The notes beneath the pieces were generated by a model. The model was not told the origin of the DNA. It searched no databases and was given only the letters and a program-made list of their open reading frames with translations. A stretch of DNA of 64,000 nt from contig NC_083563.1 in NCBI RefSeq assembly GCF_019925205.1, forward strand, positions 12,905,228-12,969,227, written 5' to 3'. The stretch comes from Metopolophium dirhodum. Its lineage: Eukaryota; Arthropoda; Insecta; Hemiptera; Aphididae. Shown piece by piece: positions 62,477 to 64,000 of this stretch (position 1 is its first letter; every line of letters begins with the position of its first letter). Both the position numbers and the translations under genes were made by a program.

Positions 62477-64000
62477 TTATGTGTTGCTCACAAAGAACTT
62501 CGAAACCAGTTTGCGCGTTTATACGTACTAATATATACATATGTATTAAAATTTAATAGCATTATATATAGATAAAAATTATTCTCGTCTAAACGATAAT
62601 CTGCGACGGGCCCTCCTCTCACCGCAACAGTAATTATTACCGTCGCGCAAGCACGCGGATTTTCGAATCGTGTGTCACCGCCGTCGCCAATGCCGCTGCT
62701 GCTGCTGCCTGTACAGCGGATCCCTATCCGCTTAGGTTCTCGCGCGCGTGCGTGTATGTACACAAACACACACACATAAGAGGAATTGTGCTCGCGACAT
62801 TTGAAATTCAAATTCGTTCGAAAAAATAGTGTTTTGCATAAACGCGTGCGGGGGGGCCGCCACTGTGTGGCCCATTCAAATACGATGTACCGCGCGATGT
62901 TAATAAGGTGTATACACACGGCTCGAGCACATACCTAAGCAACATCAGTACGCTACCCCATACGCACCGAGGTGATGCGGGGCACACGATCATATCATTA
63001 TCATGGACTGCAAAATATTTATGGAAAAAAAAAAACAGAACGTGCCAAAGGCTTTATAAGTGTATGCAAATCTAATGCGCGCACGCCGCGGCCGTAGGGA
63101 ATTTTATATTGTGAGGGCACGTCGAGGGAGTAGATATGCAACCCCCACTACCCCGGCCCCCTTAGCCGTTTCTCCGATCACACAGTCTCTCTCCCGTGTA
63201 TAGGTACGATATGAATATTTTTATAATATTATGCAAATTTTTACTAGCTGCAGGTATAGTCGAAGTGACTATATATCATTATGCATTAATATAGGTACCT
63301 AGGTATAGATATTATTATATATAGTATCGTGCGTTAATATGTTTTGGAGAAAAACCTAAAAATATGTCTACGACGTATTATGTGCGTATATTGTACACAA
63401 CTTACGTAAGTTCGGACGTCACAATTGTGCAACGCGACGCAAAATGGGCATATGGCTCGGCACGTGTTTGTGAAAATATACTAAGCGTAGGTTTCAAAGG
63501 CAATTAGTTGAACGGCCGATAGCAGCAAAGCGCCCCCGGAAGTAGGCAGTTTACGCATATAATATTTAACTTGAAATAACTTGGGGACGCTTTAGTTAGG
63601 CGTATTGACCGTAATTCGATTAATGTGAAAACGTTTCGAATATTGACCGAACGAAAAAATAATTCGTAACTGCTAACGCGCACTATTAACGTAACTCACA
63701 AAACACTAGTTATTATACGCCATTATTTCTGGATTTCGGAAAACACATTTCACCGAATCGATATTACTTGAGTGCATATTATAATTAATAATAAATCGTT
63801 TGAATATCGTTTAAAATTTTTTTTTATAATTTTTAAAACTGAATTCGAAATACGATTAGTATACAAATTAAAACTGCTGTTAATGCTGTAGGACTGGAGA
63901 ACAAAACAAACATAATCAGTATTTTTCGATGCGAGTATGTACGATTTGCGGAGGACGACGATACACACTAAAACTATATAAGCTCTCTGGGCGACGGAAA

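Larger units (their letters stand above)
48825..64000. other. Non-coding DNA, right edge, upstream of zfh2
   Basis: No supported gene in 15 kb. It contains the long CT tract, ATA/TTA/AC/GAT microsatellites, ATGCAAAT octamers (61830-61837 inverted, 63064-63071, 63231-63238), and repeat-free stretches at 50050-50300, 50860-51080, 54360-54490 and 55920-56060 that could be regulatory. Confidence 0.55.

Overview
The window looks like nuclear DNA of an insect, most likely an aphid or another hemipteran. It is AT-rich and very rich in short tandem repeats, has almost no coding potential outside one locus, and repeats the palindrome TAGGTACCTA and its halves throughout. That last trait is, as I recall, typical of aphid non-coding DNA. 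The species assignment is inference.

The only gene I can support is one large minus-strand gene, the insect orthologue of Drosophila zfh2 and vertebrate ZFHX3 (ATBF1) and ZFHX4. Its coding sequence joins three exons: 36048-32958, 31579-28737 and 27127-23927. All splice sites are visible and the phases match (1, then 0). The total is 9,135 coding nucleotides, or 3,044 residues plus a stop. The protein has about 22 zinc-finger modules and four homeodomains, with two CtBP-type PLDL(S/N) motifs. The start codon lies 68 nt inside an exon whose 5' side is a spliced acceptor at 36116-36117. The transcript therefore begins further upstream (higher coordinates), in one or more non-coding exons. A candidate first-exon donor is at 48247-48252, in a GC-rich block.

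Layout by region: 1-20,100 is repeat-rich non-coding DNA holding a hAT-type MITE with an 8-bp target duplication (7766-7988) and a foldback element (8755-9206). 20,100-22,100 is an unusually AT-rich, CpG-poor block that may be a 3' UTR exon of zfh2. 22,100-23,926 would then be its last intron. 23,927-36,115 is the zfh2 coding region, with a ~139-bp tandem repeat in its second coding-region intron. 36,116-64,000 is about 28 kb of non-coding DNA, probably intron 1 and upstream regulatory sequence. It has GC-rich blocks near 44.7-45.1 and 47.9-48.7 kb, CT/GA tracts, YY1/Pho-like GCCATnTTG sites (shared with the left part of the window) and several stretches that read like conserved regulatory elements.

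One very large transcription factor gene in tens of kilobases without any other gene fits a developmental regulator embedded in its own regulatory domain. I found no previously undescribed molecular system. The most useful leads are the retained four-homeodomain architecture, the stop codon placed on a splice donor, and the upstream ORFs at the start codon.
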